Shown: positions 9,152 through 17,440, counted from the stretch's first letter. The stretch: DNA of 64,000 bases from JANQJA01 sp040880285 (GCA_040880285.1 JBBDIT010000050.1:37651-101650), one strand, 5' to 3'. Numbers and translations are program-made. Notes: generated from the sequence alone by a model not told the origin.

Positions 9152-9298
9152 AAGCTGGGCTCTCCCTGGTCGTTTTCTGATCACTGGCGTTCACCGAGTC
9201 TAGCGCGAAGTGTCCGGTTTCGTGAACCCGCGATAATATTGGTTGCGTCTGCCGGTCGGTCTGGAATAATTCGCCTTTCGCGTTATGACTGAAGCTGA

Positions 9299-10066
9299 AT
9301 GAATTTCCTGTCGATTGTCTACAAGCTGTACGAGCGACTCCTCTGGCGCCAGATCAGGGATGGCCGTAAACCCCATCATATCGGTCTCATTGTCGACGGC
9401 AATCGTCGGTTTGCCCGCGTCAGGGGGCTGGCAACCACTAACGAGGGCCACAGCGCGGGCTCGGAGAACCTTGAGGATTTCCTGAACTGGTGCTGGCGAC
9501 TGGATATCAAGATCGTCACGTTGTATGGCTTTTCCACCGAGAATTACCAGCGCAGTAGTGAGGAAGTCGACTATTTGATGGAGCTGATCTTGCGCAAGCT
9601 CAGGGAATTTCAGGTAGATCCGGTCATCAAGCAGGAAAGGGTGCGTATCAAGGTCATCGGACGGCGGGATGAGCTGTCAGACGAGATGATCGAGGAGATT
9701 CGCAAAGTGGAGGAGATGACCCGGGATCATGACAGGTTCATCCTCAACATTGCCATCAGCTATGGTGGGCGTGCTGAAATCATTGACGCCGTCAAGAAGA
9801 TCGCTGGCCAGATCCAGTCCGGCGATCTGGATGTCGATGAAATTGACGAGGAGTTGTTTGCCAGCTTCCTGTACACCGAGGGTCTGCCAGACCCGGACCT
9901 GATTATTCGCACCTCAGGTGAAGAGCGGCTATCCGGGTTTCTCTTGTGGCAGAGTGCCTACTCGGAACTCTATTTCACCGAGGTGTATTGGCCGGCATTT
10001 CGACAGATCGATTTCTGGCGGGCGATTCGCATTTATCAGCAGCGTGAACGCCGGTTCGGCAAGTAA
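9299..10066 (+). CDS. Cis-prenyltransferase (undecaprenyl/isoprenyl diphosphate synthase family)
   Basis: 255 residues with all UppS-family blocks: the diphosphate-binding VDGNRRFAR (catalytic Asp33), TLYGFSTENYQR, NIAISYGGRAEI, and RTSGEERLSGFLLWQSAYSE plus the final Arg-rich RERRFGK. The enzyme condenses isopentenyl diphosphate onto an allylic diphosphate to build a cis-polyprenyl lipid carrier. The N-terminal extension (YKLYERLLWRQIRDGRKP) and DGNRR rather than DGNGR recall archaeal-type enzymes more than the housekeeping bacterial UppS, which also normally sits in the dxr-cdsA cluster rather than here. It may therefore be a second, specialised synthase. The next genes encode a diguanylate cyclase, a possible lipid flippase-like protein and a phosphatidyltransferase. 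Confidence 0.88.
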   Translation: MNFLSIVYKLYERLLWRQIRDGRKPHHIGLIVDGNRRFARVRGLATTNEGHSAGSENLEDFLNWCWRLDIKIVTLYGFSTENYQRSSEEVDYLMELILRKLREFQVDPVIKQERVRIKVIGRRDELSDEMIEEIRKVEEMTRDHDRFILNIAISYGGRAEIIDAVKKIAGQIQSGDLDVDEIDEELFASFLYTEGLPDPDLIIRTSGEERLSGFLLWQSAYSELYFTEVYWPAFRQIDFWRAIRIYQQRERRFGK

Positions 10067-10161
10067 TTCTTTGCCAGAAGCCGTGTAATGCGGCGGTTCC
10101 TGACTTACAATTTCCATACAAATAATGGGTTGATTGTACCCGGCCACCGAAATAGCTGGTC

Positions 10162-10167
10162 TATAAT
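10162..10167 (+). promoter_or_regulatory. Possible -10 box for the diguanylate cyclase gene
   Basis: A perfect TATAAT lies 45 bp ahead of the ATG at 10213. No good -35 element is found at 16-18 bp spacing (TTGTAC is 21 bp away), so this is only a candidate. If used, transcription would begin near 10174, ruling out the upstream in-frame TTG as a start. Confidence 0.3.
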
Positions 10168-10212
10168 ACCGAATTGTCCCGGGAGGGCGTTGGCACAAGG
10201 CATTTCAGGTCT

Positions 10213-11112
10213 ATGGTCGAGAATACCCAGTATCGCGAAGCAACCAGGTCCGAAGAGACCCGCCAGGAAGAGAAGCGTCCCTGCCTCATCATGATCAAGG
10301 GGGATTTTATTGGCCAGGTGTATGAACTGACCAGCGATGTCACGATGATTGGCCGCAGCGATGACGTTGACCTGGTTGTGTCCGACATCAGCATCAGCCG
10401 CCGCCACGCCATGATTGTCAATCGTACCGAAGGCTTTCACTTATCTGACCTCGGCAGCACCAACGGGACTTCCCTCAATAAAGTACCGGTGACCTGTCCC
10501 AGCAAATTGGGAGAAGGCGACAAGGTGACCCTGGGTGAGGTGACGTTTAAATTCAGCTACCAGGATGAGGATGATACGGAATATCACACCATGCTAAGAA
10601 ACATGGCGATCAAAGACGGCTTGACCCGCGTCTACAACAAAAGATACTTCATGGAAACGCTCGAGAAGGAGTTTGATTACAACAAGCGAAATCATTCTGG
10701 ACTTGCGTTCGTACTGTTTGATATCGATCACTTCAAGGAAGTCAATGACACTTACGGTCATCCCGCCGGTGACTTTATCTTGAAGCATCTTGCCCACCTG
10801 ATTGAAAACGAAGCACGTGGATATGATCTGTTTGCGCGTTACGGTGGTGAAGAATTTGTCTTCATGATGCGAGGCGGAACCCTGGAGTCGGCGATAAAAC
10901 TGGCGGAGCGGGTTCGAACAGTTGTCGAAGGACATACCTTCCACTATGACGATCTTGACCTGAAAGTTACTGTATCCCTCGGTATATCCTATTGGGATGG
11001 CAGTGATGCCAGCGTGTTATCCGCCGACCAGTTGATCAGGGCGGCAGACGAGCAGCTGTATGAAGCTAAAAGGGACGGCAGGAACTGTATCAGGTACCTC
11101 ACGGCATCCTAG
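10213..11112 (+). CDS. FHA-GGDEF diguanylate cyclase
   Basis: 299 residues. An N-terminal FHA domain (about 35-115) shows MIGRSDDVDLVVSD, SISRRHAMIV and LGSTNGTSL, the residues that read phosphothreonine peptides. The GGDEF domain (about 125-297) has the intact active-site loop RYGGEEF (residues 209-215) and an inhibitory RxxD site five residues before it (RGYDLFARYGGEEF), so the enzyme should make cyclic di-GMP from two GTP and be subject to product inhibition. No membrane segment: cytosolic, with activity or location probably set by a Ser/Thr-kinase-phosphorylated partner. The ATG at 10213 is preferred to an in-frame TTG at 10174, although its ribosome site is weak. Confidence 0.93.
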   Translation: MVENTQYREATRSEETRQEEKRPCLIMIKGDFIGQVYELTSDVTMIGRSDDVDLVVSDISISRRHAMIVNRTEGFHLSDLGSTNGTSLNKVPVTCPSKLGEGDKVTLGEVTFKFSYQDEDDTEYHTMLRNMAIKDGLTRVYNKRYFMETLEKEFDYNKRNHSGLAFVLFDIDHFKEVNDTYGHPAGDFILKHLAHLIENEARGYDLFARYGGEEFVFMMRGGTLESAIKLAERVRTVVEGHTFHYDDLDLKVTVSLGISYWDGSDASVLSADQLIRAADEQLYEAKRDGRNCIRYLTAS

Positions 11113-11179
11113 CGCTGGTCCGGCATTGCAAATCCGGCGTATCCCGGTAATGTGTGAGTGAAATCGCCGGGCTCCCCAA

Positions 11180-12187
11180 ATGACTGATGTACCTCAAACT
11201 GAAGATACTGCCAGAATCTGGCGCTCTCGCCTTTTCAGGCTGGCGACCTGGTTGGTTGCCTTTGGTTGTTTCTATCTTGTGTATACGCGGGTTGACGCGG
11301 CCGCGAGTCGCGACGGCCTGTCAGCGATAGAATACCTGGTGCGATTCTTCCGTGAGGCGAGCTGGGCGCATTGGCTGATGCTGATGATTCCCTACTCCTG
11401 TTTCTTTTTCCTGGTGGACTCCCACGCCACCTGGCGGATCATCAAGTGGTATAACGCGCCAACCATCCGTCTTTCCAACGTATTACCGATTCGTGCCAGC
11501 GCTTATATCCTCTCCCTGGTGAACGAACAGGTGAGCAAAGGGGCAATGTCGCTGTACCTGCTGCGCCGGTATCAGGTACCTGTGTGGCAAGCGGTTTCTA
11601 CGATGATCATGCTAGGGATGATCGAAGTTTACCAATTGATGATCTTCTCTGCGATCGGCGTGCTGGTTTACTACGACCTCGTCGTTGCGGCATCGACCGT
11701 ATTGCCGCTAGCCAAAATTCTCGGAGTAGTCTATGCGGTGGCTCTTTGCTACTTCCCGTTTCATATACTGTACTTCAACGGCACGCTGTTTCCGGCTTCA
11801 ACGCTACGGGATCAGCCGTTATTGCACGCGTTTCGTAATGCACGACTGCTCGATTATTTCCTGATCCTGCTGTTCAAGGCACCTAACCTGCTGGCAGCCG
11901 TTGCGGTATACACTTTGGCGCTGGCATTGTTTAACGTGGATGTGGGATTTGGGCAGATGCTGGCGTTCCTGCCGATCATTTTTATCGCCGCTGCTTTGCC
12001 GCTACCTTTCCATGCGGGGGCACTGGTCTTGTGGACAGTACTGTTTCCCGAGTTTCCTGAAGTTGGCGCGTTTTCCCTGGTCATGCACACCTTCTTCGTC
12101 GTGTTCAATGCCCTGATCGGATTGGTCTTTTTGCCCAGGGCCAATAAGGAACTCTTTGTCGAAGGCGCTACCAGAGCTTCCGTATGA
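11180..12187 (+). CDS. Multi-spanning membrane protein, possibly flippase-like (LPG synthase TM / UPF0104 type)
   Basis: 335 residues with about seven to nine hydrophobic helices and little else. Conserved-looking polar positions inside membrane segments (VNEQVSKGAMSLYLLRRY, and PLPFHAGALVLW near the end) resemble the integral-membrane domain shared by lysylphosphatidylglycerol synthases and UPF0104/AglD-like lipid flippase proteins, but the similarity is a recollection of pattern, not a search result. It lies between a diguanylate cyclase and a CDP-alcohol phosphatidyltransferase and two genes after a cis-prenyltransferase, so a role in lipid handling is plausible. The last 20 bp overlap the convergent phosphatidyltransferase gene. 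Other membrane families are possible. Confidence 0.5.
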   Translation: MTDVPQTEDTARIWRSRLFRLATWLVAFGCFYLVYTRVDAAASRDGLSAIEYLVRFFREASWAHWLMLMIPYSCFFFLVDSHATWRIIKWYNAPTIRLSNVLPIRASAYILSLVNEQVSKGAMSLYLLRRYQVPVWQAVSTMIMLGMIEVYQLMIFSAIGVLVYYDLVVAASTVLPLAKILGVVYAVALCYFPFHILYFNGTLFPASTLRDQPLLHAFRNARLLDYFLILLFKAPNLLAAVAVYTLALALFNVDVGFGQMLAFLPIIFIAAALPLPFHAGALVLWTVLFPEFPEVGAFSLVMHTFFVVFNALIGLVFLPRANKELFVEGATRASV

Positions 12188-12698
12188 CCGCAATGCCACG
12201 GTCGCTCATGGAAATGATGGTGGAGATGACAAGGATCCAACCAGCCCACATGAAATAGTCTTCAGCGACAGGGTAGAACCCAAGGGCATGCTGCATGGAT
12301 GGGAAGCCAGCGAGCACGAAATACGCAATGCCATTATAACGGCCGACCCGGCTTGCACGTAAAGGCTGGCCCGACAGCGCCCTTGAGTCCAACGTGTACT
12401 GGATAAAGGCTACCCCGACCAGTGGCGGCAGTATCCAGGGCACCATGCCTGACAGCGCAAGGGCAGCGAGGGTTGCCGTCACAAAAATCGCATCACTGCC
12501 ATGGTCCAGCAACCCGCCAAAAGTGGATACTTGTCGGCGTCTCCTTGCAAGGTAGCCATCCGCCATGTCCGCTGTGACGGCGAGCAATATGACAATGGCG
12601 GAGAATAACCAGGCTTCTGATCGAATCAGCAGGAACGACGGTATCGCCAGCGCGAGTCTTGAGGCGGAAAGGAGGTTGGGGAGCGTGAGTTTGTCCAT
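12168..12698 (-). CDS. CDP-alcohol phosphatidyltransferase family protein
   Basis: 176 residues. The diagnostic motif D-x2-DG-x2-AR-x8-G-x3-D-x3-D is complete: Asp44, Asp47, Gly48, Ala51-Arg52, Gly61, Asp65, Asp69. About five to six membrane helices surround it. Members transfer a phosphatidyl group from a CDP-linked lipid to an alcohol such as glycerol phosphate, inositol phosphate or serine in the inner membrane. Length fits the PgsA-like branch, but the acceptor cannot be identified, and a second family member lies at 30892-31491. It is convergent with and overlaps the preceding membrane-protein gene, and is divergent from the repeat-start gene at 12767, leaving 68 bp for two promoters. 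Confidence 0.9.
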   Translation of the reverse strand: MDKLTLPNLLSASRLALAIPSFLLIRSEAWLFSAIVILLAVTADMADGYLARRRRQVSTFGGLLDHGSDAIFVTATLAALALSGMVPWILPPLVGVAFIQYTLDSRALSGQPLRASRVGRYNGIAYFVLAGFPSMQHALGFYPVAEDYFMWAGWILVISTIISMSDRGIAVIRKLW

Positions 12699-12766
12699 GG
12701 GATGGTTGTGGATGATAATGTCTCAGAGGCTGCAAACACAAACCGGACTATCAGGAGCGAAAGGAC

Positions 12767-12838
12767 ATGGTCAGGAACATGGTCAGGAACATGGTCAGGA
12801 ACATGGGCAGGAACATGGGCAGGAACATGAACAGGAAC
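12767..12838. repeat. 12-bp tandem repeat, six copies, at a gene start
   Basis: Six head-to-tail copies of ATGGTCAGGAAC and its variants ATGGGCAGGAAC and ATGAACAGGAAC, then a seventh diverged unit. Each unit carries an ATG in the same frame with AGGA two nt before the next ATG. Because the unit is a multiple of three, copy changes keep the frame and only add or remove the four residues M-V/G-R-N. Confidence 0.95.
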
Positions 12839-13315
12839 ATGGGCACGAAAAAGTGGCGCGCGGCATTGATTCTGGCAGTACCAGTTCTTCTTGGCATTGG
12901 CCCTTGTAGTTCGGGTCCGGCATTCCTGGAACGTATCCCGGGTGGTGTACTGACCGGGAAAGTCGTTGGTGGTGAAATCAGCGACTGGTCGTTTGTTGAG
13001 GAGGTCCGTTTGTGTCAGATAGAAACCAGGCCCGGGATTCCGCACTCACTGACCGTCAATTGTTTTAACGATGGCCCGGACCTCTATGTGGGTTGTATGT
13101 CCTGTAGCGGTAAAACCTGGTCGACCTACATCAGTAACGACCCGACGGCCAGGATCAAGATTGGTGACGAGGTCTATCCAGTCACCATGAACCGGATGAT
13201 GACTAAAGCTGAAATGCAGGCACCCTGGCGCAATCGTTGGCGCAAGACCCGCGGCAATGATGATGCGCCACCGATCCCCGATAGCTATTGGCTGTTTCAA
13301 TTGACATCACGATAA
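12767..13315 (+). CDS. Hypothetical exported protein with a repeat-encoded N terminus
   Basis: 182 residues from the first ATG, which has AGGAG 9 nt upstream; the ATG at 12839, after the repeats, gives a 158-residue product beginning MGTKKWRAALILAVPVLLG and is the natural signal-peptide start. Starting earlier adds an Arg-rich n-region of M-V/G-R-N units. After the hydrophobic stretch comes GPCSSG, a poor lipobox. The mature part (LTGKVVGGEISDWSFVEEVR, IETRPGIPHSLTVNCF, DLYVGCMSCSGKTWSTYISN) is reminiscent of split-barrel proteins that read flavin-like ligands, but I cannot name a family. The gene ends 4 bp before an epimerase gene, so they are probably co-transcribed. Real gene: likely; function: unknown. 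Confidence 0.6.
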   Translation: MVRNMVRNMVRNMGRNMGRNMNRNMGTKKWRAALILAVPVLLGIGPCSSGPAFLERIPGGVLTGKVVGGEISDWSFVEEVRLCQIETRPGIPHSLTVNCFNDGPDLYVGCMSCSGKTWSTYISNDPTARIKIGDEVYPVTMNRMMTKAEMQAPWRNRWRKTRGNDDAPPIPDSYWLFQLTSR

Positions 13316-13319
13316 CTCG

Positions 13320-14167
13320 ATGCAACTTGTGATTACAGGCGCAAACGGCCACCTGGGTCGTCGCCTGATTGCGCGTCTGAGCGACGATGTGGTTGTGCGT
13401 GCGGTGGTACGTTCCGAAAGTGCGAAGGCCGCCCTGGTGTCAGAGTTTGGTAGCGATCTCGATATCCATATTGTCGATTACCAGGATGCACAAGCGCTTG
13501 AAAGGGCAATCACCGGCTACGATGTCGCTGTCCACCTGGTAGGCATCATCAAAGAAGGAAGGACGAATACCTTTGAAGCGGCTCACGTGGATGCATCCCA
13601 GGCACTGGTTGTTGCTGCCCGGCAAACCGGCTTGTCTCACATTGTGTACCTGAGCCTGGTGGGCAGTAGCGAGAGCTCATCCAACCCCTGCTTCGCGTCA
13701 CGTGGTCGTGCGGAGCGCATCTTGTTGGACGGTGCACCGACTGTAACGCTGATTCGTGTGCCCATGGTATTGGGGGAAGGTGATTATGCCGCCGCGGCCC
13801 TGGGCAGGCAGGCCGCTTCAAGGATTGTATTCACCTTTCGGGCATCGAGCCTCGAACAACCGATTTATGCTGGCGATGTCATCGAAGCGCTGGTCAACTC
13901 GTTAACCGCCGAATCGACCCGCTGCCTTACCCTGGCCGGTCCCGAATCCCTCACCCGGCGGGCACTGATTGCGCGTGCCAGTGGTGCACTTCAAGTTCCA
14001 CCGCCAATGGTCGTCTCACTGCCGCTTACACTGGGCATGTGGGTGGCCAGATTGCTTGAACGCTTACCCGCACCGCCCGTGACTCGCGCCATGCTGGGCG
14101 TACTGGATCATGATGATGCGGTGGATGGCGAGCCGGGCGCAGACGCGCTCGGTATTGAACTCACTCC
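13320..14167 (+). CDS. NAD(P)-binding epimerase/NmrA-like protein (3' end lost in gap)
   Basis: At least 282 residues before the assembly gap. The N terminus is a Rossmann dinucleotide site (VITGANGHLGRRLIARL), followed by VRAVVRSES, DYQDAQALERAITGYDVAVHLVG and VYLSLVGSSE, the layout of atypical short-chain dehydrogenases of the NmrA/complex I subunit type. No YxxxK catalytic pair is obvious in the visible part, which suits NmrA-like sensors or UDP-sugar-independent reductases. The ATG is 4 bp after the previous stop, with no ribosome site of its own, implying translational coupling. The stop codon falls in or beyond the N run. Confidence 0.8.
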
Positions 14168-14267
14168 NNNNNNNNNNNNNNNNNNNNNNNNNNNNNNNNN
14201 NNNNNNNNNNNNNNNNNNNNNNNNNNNNNNNNNNNNNNNNNNNNNNNNNNNNNNNNNNNNNNNNNNN
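14168..14267. other. Assembly gap of 100 N
   Basis: Exactly 100 undetermined bases, the usual placeholder for a scaffold join of unknown length. The reading frame before it (epimerase) and after it (hotdog dehydratase) belong to different genes, so real sequence is missing here and its true size is unknown. Confidence 0.99.
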
Positions 14268-14679
14268 AGCGCCACCCATCTCCCGATCCGATATCCGTAA
14301 GTGGGCCATTGCCACCTACTGGCCGGAAAAGCCGCCGCGAATATACTGGGACGAGGACTATGCGAAGACAACTCGCCATGGCGGTATCATCGCGCCACCG
14401 GACTTTAATCCATTTGCCTGGCCGGTCGAGCGACCTACCAGGCCCGCAGGTGGTGGTGCCGGCGGTCGGGGCAGGACCGGGCTCAATGGCGGTCAAACAG
14501 ACACCTACGGTGTGCCAATGCGACCCGGTGATGTGATCCATTCACGTAGCCGCCTGAAGGAATGGAACGAGCGTCAGGGCAGAATGGGGTTGATGCTCTA
14601 TACGTTTACCGAAACCGAGTGGCTCAACCAGAATGACGAATTGGTCCGCACACGGATTTCTACCGGTATTCGCTATTAG
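14268..14679 (+). CDS. MaoC-type hotdog dehydratase, N-terminal-domain type (5' end lost in gap)
   Basis: The 136 visible codons begin in frame at 14269 (APPISRSDIRKWAIATYWP) and include YWDEDYAKTTRHGGIIAPPDF, GQTDTYGVPMRPGDVIHSRS and LMLYTFTETEWLNQNDELV. This is the FAS1-DH/HadA-like hotdog domain that pairs with a MaoC domain to form (3R)-hydroxyacyl-CoA or -ACP dehydratases, binding the acyl chain rather than supplying the catalytic Asp-His. Only a few N-terminal residues should be missing. A MaoC-like gene follows 39 bp later, so the two probably make a heterodimer. Family call is good; substrate unknown. Confidence 0.8.
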
Positions 14680-14718
14680 AGGAAATGACATCACATTAGC
14701 AAGAACAGGAGATTGGGA

Positions 14719-15150
14719 ATGAGTGTTACTGTTTTTTATGAAGATATCAGCGTGGGTGATGACATCCCTGCATGGTCCAGGGAAACCGATTTTATGAACT
14801 GGAACCGTTATGCCGCGGTCAATGATGAGTTTGTGCCATTTCATATGGATGACGAGGCCGGTCGGGCGGCCAAAAATGAGCAGGGTGCCTTCGGTATGGG
14901 TAACTTGCGATATGCTTATATCGTCAATGCGCTGCGTGACTGGATCGGTGATGAAGCCGAAATTCGTGAAGTCGGTTGCCAGTATCGTGTGATCAATCAA
15001 AAAAAAGATGTACTGACCGTGGTAGGAAAGGTGACCGAAAAGATCACGCAGGATGGCGAAAACCTGGTCAAGCTCGAAACCAATGTAATCAATCAGAAGG
15101 GTGAGTCGACCTGTCCTGGTCACGCCATCGTCGTTCTGCCCAACCAATAG
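14719..15150 (+). CDS. MaoC-like hotdog dehydratase, small subunit
   Basis: 143 residues from the ATG at 14719, supported by AGGAG 7 nt upstream. VFYEDISVGDDIPAW is the usual opening of MaoC domains, then NRYAAVNDEFVPFHMDDEAG in the hydratase-2 motif position (an Asn/Asp-Asp...His arrangement), GAFGMGNLRYAYIVN and the C-terminal strand GHAIVVLP. It likely forms the catalytic half of a heterodimeric enoyl/hydroxyacyl-thioester dehydratase with the gene just upstream. Cytosolic. The aminotransferase gene starts 3 bp after its stop. Confidence 0.82.
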   Translation: MSVTVFYEDISVGDDIPAWSRETDFMNWNRYAAVNDEFVPFHMDDEAGRAAKNEQGAFGMGNLRYAYIVNALRDWIGDEAEIREVGCQYRVINQKKDVLTVVGKVTEKITQDGENLVKLETNVINQKGESTCPGHAIVVLPNQ

Positions 15151-15153
15151 GTA

Positions 15154-16324
15154 ATGGTGTCCCGTTTACCCTATAGCGCTGTCAGTGTCCGGTTGGAAGC
15201 TCCGTCAAGTGATGTCTGGGCGGTCCACTATGAGGCACTGGAACGTCAAGGCAGAGGCGACGACATTATCGTCCTGAGTGTTGGTGACCCGGATTTTCCA
15301 ACCCCTCACGAGATTACCAATTACCTGGTTCAACAGGTACACAAGGGTCGGACGCATTACTCGCCGGCTGGTGGGGAGCCGGTACTCCTGAATGCGCTGG
15401 CTGATCTTGAGACCCGGGTTGAAGGACGTTCCATCAAGGCCTCGGAGTTTACCGTATTCCCAGGCGCAACCGCGGCACTTTACTGTGTCTTTGCTTCGAT
15501 TCTCGATGAAGGAGACGAGGTGATCATCCCGGAACCCATGTACATTGGTTACCACGGGATCTTTGATGCCCTCGGCGTCCGGATTATTGCCGTACCGCTG
15601 GATGATCGCCATGAATTTAGCCTGGACACAGACCAGGTCATGGACGCGGTCAGTGAGCGGACGCGGGCGGTATTGGTCAATACGCCCGGAAATCCCTGTG
15701 GCAATATTTTACCGGGTGCTGCGCTTGAGGCACTTGCAGCGCGATGTGCCGACAAGAACCTCTGGCTCGTGTGTGATGAGGTGTATTCGCTATTTACGTA
15801 CGATGAACCCCATACCTCGTTGCTTAAAGCGGCATCGTCGCTCGAAAATGTGGTGGTGATCGACAGCCTCTCAAAGTCACACGCCATGAGCGGCTGGCGC
15901 ATTGGCTGGGCTTTTGCCCCGGAGCCACTGACGGCGAAGTTACATCGATATTGTGGTGCGGTTTTCTTCGGTTGTTCCCAGTTCATCCAGGATGCATCGG
16001 CATTCGCATTGTCGCACAATGCGCCTCATATCCTTGCCATGCGTAGCGAATACAGAAAGCGCCGGGACCACGTGGTCGAGCGAGTGGCGAGAATGAATAA
16101 TCTGCACTGCTTTGCACCGGGTGCAGGCATGTTCGTGATGCTTAACGTTTCGGCCTGCAGTGAGAGCGGCGATCAATTTGCACGTCGACTACTCGATGAA
16201 GCAGGGGTATCGGTAATCCCCGGTGCCGGATTCGGTGCCAATACCCGCGATTATGTGAGGCTGGGGTTAACCCAACCGATCAACGTCTTGTCGGATGCAT
16301 TCGACAGGATAGAAAAAATTGTCT
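15154..16324 (+). CDS. Class I/II pyridoxal-phosphate aminotransferase (3' tip lost in gap)
   Basis: 390 codons are visible and only the last few residues should be missing, since fold type I class I/II aminotransferases are about 390-400 long. LSVGDPDFPTP and YSPAGGEPVLLNAL are the substrate and cofactor entrance motifs; NTPGNPCGN binds PLP phosphate; VCDEVYSLF provides the ring-stacking Asp/Tyr; the Schiff-base Lys is residue 241 in SLSKSHAMSGWRIGW; DYVRLGLTQP near the end includes the carboxylate-binding Arg. Cytosolic homodimer. The amino-acid preference cannot be told. It follows two dehydratase subunits in an apparent operon. Confidence 0.92.
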
Positions 16325-16424
16325 NNNNNNNNNNNNNNNNNNNNNNNNNNNNNNNNNNNNNNNNNNNNNNNNNNNNNNNNNNNNNNNNNNNNNNNNNNNN
16401 NNNNNNNNNNNNNNNNNNNNNNNN
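16325..16424. other. Assembly gap of 100 N
   Basis: A second run of exactly 100 undetermined bases. It removes the stop of the aminotransferase gene and the whole N terminus of the following serine hydrolase. Real length unknown. Confidence 0.99.
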
Positions 16425-17423
16425 TCGATGAGCAAACCCATTACCTCGGTTGCGCTCATGCAACTCTATGAGCAGGGTCATTTCCAGTTGAATGACCCTG
16501 TGTATCGCTTTATTCCGGAGTGGCGGGACCATAAGGTCTGGGTATCTGGAGAGGGTGAGGGCATGGAATTAAAGGCGCCGGATCGACCTATGACGTTTCG
16601 CCATGTCCTGTCGCACAGCGGCGGAATTACCTATGGTAATGGCAGTCATCCGGTGGATCGTGTGTATCGCGACCACAAAGTGAACCGGGGTAAAGGCGAG
16701 ACGCTGGATACATTCGTTAAAAAGCTGGCCAGGGTACCGCTTCGCTATGAGCCGGGTGAACGCTGGATGTACTCCCTGTCGACAGATGTGTGTGGCGCCC
16801 TGGTGGAGATTATTTCAGGCCAACCATTCGACCAGTACCTTGACGACCACATTTTTGGTCCGCTCGGTATGAATGACACGGCATTTTATGTAGCAGAAGA
16901 CAAGATCGATCGATTCACAGCGAATTATCGCCGCAACCGCGACAAGACCCTATCTGTGGTTGACGATCCATTGGAAAGTACGTATCTGTCTGATCCTTCT
17001 TTCAAAAGTGGAGGTGGCGGCCTGACCGGTACTACCCGGGATTATTATCGTTTCTGTGAAATGTTGCGCCGTGGTGGTGAGTTGGATGGCGAGCGAATCC
17101 TTGGGCCCAGAACCATCGATCTCATGCGCCGGAATCACCTGAAAAATGGTCAGGACCTGACCCAGCTGGCCATCGGTACTTTTTCCGAGACTGCCAACGA
17201 AGGCGTAGGGTTCGGGCTTGGATTCGCAATGACTCTGGGCGAGGTCGAGGCTGGTGGTATGGGCAACGGTGACTATTACTGGGGCGGTGCCGCCTCTACC
17301 ATTTTCTGGGTTGACCCGAATGAGGATCTGGTGGTGATTTTCATGACCCAATTGATGCCATCCGCGACATTCAATTTTCGCGGGCAGCTAAAAAATATCG
17401 TCTACGCGTCTATAGAAGACTGA
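16425..17423 (+). CDS. Serine hydrolase of the beta-lactamase/class C family (5' end lost in gap)
   Basis: 332 visible codons plus stop. The first complete codon after the gap is the Ser of an S-x-x-K motif (S-M-S-K at 16425-16436), the catalytic serine and lysine, so the apparent ATG at 16428 is not the start; typically 60-110 residues precede this motif. Downstream are HVLSHSGGITYGNG, the YxN-position tyrosine in YSLSTDVCG, IFGPLGMNDTAFYV and GGGGLTGTTRDYYRF, all typical of EstB/LovD-like esterases and DD-peptidase relatives. The substrate could be an ester, peptide or acyl chain. A signal peptide cannot be judged because that part is missing. Confidence 0.88.
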   Translation, partial: SMSKPITSVALMQLYEQGHFQLNDPVYRFIPEWRDHKVWVSGEGEGMELKAPDRPMTFRHVLSHSGGITYGNGSHPVDRVYRDHKVNRGKGETLDTFVKKLARVPLRYEPGERWMYSLSTDVCGALVEIISGQPFDQYLDDHIFGPLGMNDTAFYVAEDKIDRFTANYRRNRDKTLSVVDDPLESTYLSDPSFKSGGGGLTGTTRDYYRFCEMLRRGGELDGERILGPRTIDLMRRNHLKNGQDLTQLAIGTFSETANEGVGFGLGFAMTLGEVEAGGMGNGDYYWGGAASTIFWVDPNEDLVVIFMTQLMPSATFNFRGQLKNIVYASIED

Positions 17424-17440
17424 CCTGACGATATTGTCCG

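Noticed and set aside
12626..13045. Minus-strand frame encoding a His-Val-Pro repeat peptide
   Set aside because: It is simply the reverse reading of the 12-bp repeat and overlaps two supported genes; no start signal.
14110..14679. A continuous plus-strand frame running through the N run
   Set aside because: The frame only passes through because N is not read as stop; the part before the gap is a shadow of the epimerase gene and only the part after it is the hotdog dehydratase.
16428..17423. ATG at 16428 as the start of the serine hydrolase
   Set aside because: It follows directly after the catalytic Ser codon of the S-x-x-K motif, so the true start must be in the gap.
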